DNA from: Microbacterium sp. SY138
GTDB lineage: Bacteria > Actinomycetota > Actinomycetes > Actinomycetales > Microbacteriaceae
DNA length: 64,000 nucleotides
Assembly: GCF_039729145.1 (NCBI RefSeq)
Contig: NZ_CP155793.1
Span: 806,001-870,000, forward strand
Direction: 5' to 3'
The position numbers and the translations under genes are program-made. Under the pieces are notes generated by a model, which did no database searches, was not told where the DNA came from, and saw only the letters and a list, made by a program, of their open reading frames with translations. This document shows positions 63,042-64,000 of the stretch, in pieces (the first letter of the stretch is position 1; each line of letters starts with the position of its first letter).

Positions 63042-64000
63042 CCGACGACCTCGAACGCCTCGCGAACGGCGTGCTGTGGCCGGGCTTCTTCGGCACGGAA
63101 GCCCCGGAGTGGCTCCGCGACGAGCTGCGCGACGGACTGGCCGGGGTCGTGTACTTCGGTCAGAACGTCGGCGCGGGTCTTCCCGCCCTCAGCGCCGCGA
63201 TCCTCGACGCGAACCCCGACGCCCTGATCGGCATCGACGAGGAAGGCGGCAGCGTCACCCGGCTCGAGTCCGCCACCGGCTCGACGGTTCCGGGCGCCGC
63301 CCAGCTCGGTCTGCTCGACGACCTCGTCGCGTCGGAGAAGACCGGCGCCGAACTCGCGCGTCGGGTGCGCGCCGTCGGGGCCAACGTGGTGCTCGGTCCG
63401 GTCGCCGACGTCAACACCGACCCCCGTAACCCGGTGATCGGCGTGCGGGCCTTCGGTGCTGACGAGGCGCTCGTCTCACGGCACGTGGTGGCGACGATCG
63501 ACGGCATCCAGGACGGGGCGGTGGCCGCCTGCGTCAAGCATTTCCCGGGCCACGGCGACACCCACATGGACTCGCACCACGCGCTCCCCGAGATCACTCT
63601 GGATCTCGACGAGTTCGAACGGGTGCACCTCGAACCGTTCCGCGCTGCGGTCGATGCCGGCGTCGACGCGGTCATGACCGCGCACATCGTGGTTCCGGCG
63701 TGGGGCGAGCAGCCCGCCACCCTCAACCCGCGCGTGCTCGGCATGCTGCGCGACTGGGGCTACGACGGCGTCATCATCACGGACGCCCTCGACATGGCCG
63801 CGATTCGTGAGACGGTCGGACTCGGCGGGGGAGCAGCCCAGGCGCTCGCTGCCGGCGCAGACCTCCTCTGCATCGGCAACCCGACGAATCCGGGCGATGC
63901 CGCTCTTCCCGACCAGGACGAGCAGGACTTCCGCGCCGCCAGAGACGGGATCGTCGCCGCGCTGCGCGACGGTTCGCTCTCGCGGGCGCGTGTCGAGGAG
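63038..64000 (+). CDS. Family 3 glycoside hydrolase, NagZ-type beta-N-acetylglucosaminidase (3' end outside window)
   Basis: 321 codons visible and the frame is still open at the window end. The barrel shows GIDEEGGSVTRL, the NagZ hallmark KHFPGHGDTHMDSH (167-180) with its Asp/His dyad, and ITDALDM with the likely nucleophile Asp249. NagZ enzymes remove N-acetylglucosamine from cell-wall fragments or chitin oligomers in the cytoplasm. Coupling to the importer suggests the imported sugar is its substrate. Confidence 0.9.
   Translation, partial: MTDDLERLANGVLWPGFFGTEAPEWLRDELRDGLAGVVYFGQNVGAGLPALSAAILDANPDALIGIDEEGGSVTRLESATGSTVPGAAQLGLLDDLVASEKTGAELARRVRAVGANVVLGPVADVNTDPRNPVIGVRAFGADEALVSRHVVATIDGIQDGAVAACVKHFPGHGDTHMDSHHALPEITLDLDEFERVHLEPFRAAVDAGVDAVMTAHIVVPAWGEQPATLNPRVLGMLRDWGYDGVIITDALDMAAIRETVGLGGGAAQALAAGADLLCIGNPTNPGDAALPDQDEQDFRAARDGIVAALRDGSLSRARVEE

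Overview
The window is dense (no gap over 300 bases), of high G+C, and codes on both strands. It reads as chromosomal core DNA of an actinobacterium. The menaquinone genes, the cytochrome c maturation block (TlpA-CcdA-ResB-CcsB), the small basic ribosomal protein bS22, a BldC-like regulator, LCP and YhgE/Pip proteins, sugar ABC importers without their own ATPase, and many leaderless starts all fit this. The family Microbacteriaceae, perhaps Microbacterium, is my best guess from gene content and order; it rests on no database search. I see no insertion sequence, integrase, CRISPR array, rRNA or tRNA.

Layout. 1-10.5 kb: end of sbcC, an MTA/SAH nucleosidase, nadE, a large Fe-S nuclease/exonuclease/helicase (TM0106 family) with a coupled GNAT gene, upp, tadA, a cation efflux protein, proC and DUF1905. 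10.5-19.3 kb: an ABC-2 exporter, a Ktr/Trk potassium pair, an ArsR regulator, DUF2071, and a Drr-type exporter divergent from its likely TetR repressor. 19.3-29.4 kb: BldC-like protein, bS22, a coupled rhodanese/glutaredoxin/Dabb operon, a polar amino-acid importer, a YegP protein, a four-gene PotABCD/FbpABC-like importer, a GNAT and a TSUP exporter. 29.4-38 kb: aspS, then the histidine phosphatase and cytochrome c maturation block, split by a MerR/flavoprotein pair. 38-50.9 kb: a 2H phosphoesterase between two look-alike hairpins, YhgE/Pip with an MMPL protein carrying an ABC-like tail under a TetR with twin operators, then menC, GNAT, PadR with a HAAS-type membrane protein, menB, menE and a methyltransferase. 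50.9-64 kb: a two-component system with a compact FtsX-type exporter, ComB, DUF3054, SprT-like, TPR and spermidine-synthase-like proteins, an LCP cell-wall ligase, and a sugar importer coupled to an NagZ-type GH3 glycosidase cut by the window end.

How the genes work together. The TlpA/CcdA/ResB/CcsB block matures c-type cytochromes, and menC/menB/menE make the quinone that feeds the same respiratory chain. Several exporters are each paired with an adjacent regulator (TetR, TetR, PadR, two-component), suggesting inducible responses to membrane or antibiotic stress. The terminal sugar importer and NagZ suggest recovery of amino sugars.

Two sequence signals recur. About 20 or more genes have a TANNNT-like -10 box ending 6-7 bases before the start codon, with no usable Shine-Dalgarno in most; I read these as leaderless transcripts and use them to choose starts. 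Clear dyads also lie in regulator intergenic regions, including a textbook MerR promoter with a 19-base spacer. I found nothing that is convincingly a new system. The best candidates for a second look are the MMPL protein fused to a degenerate ABC-like domain, the four-part nuclease-helicase, and the hairpin that covers the ribosome binding site of a binding-protein gene.
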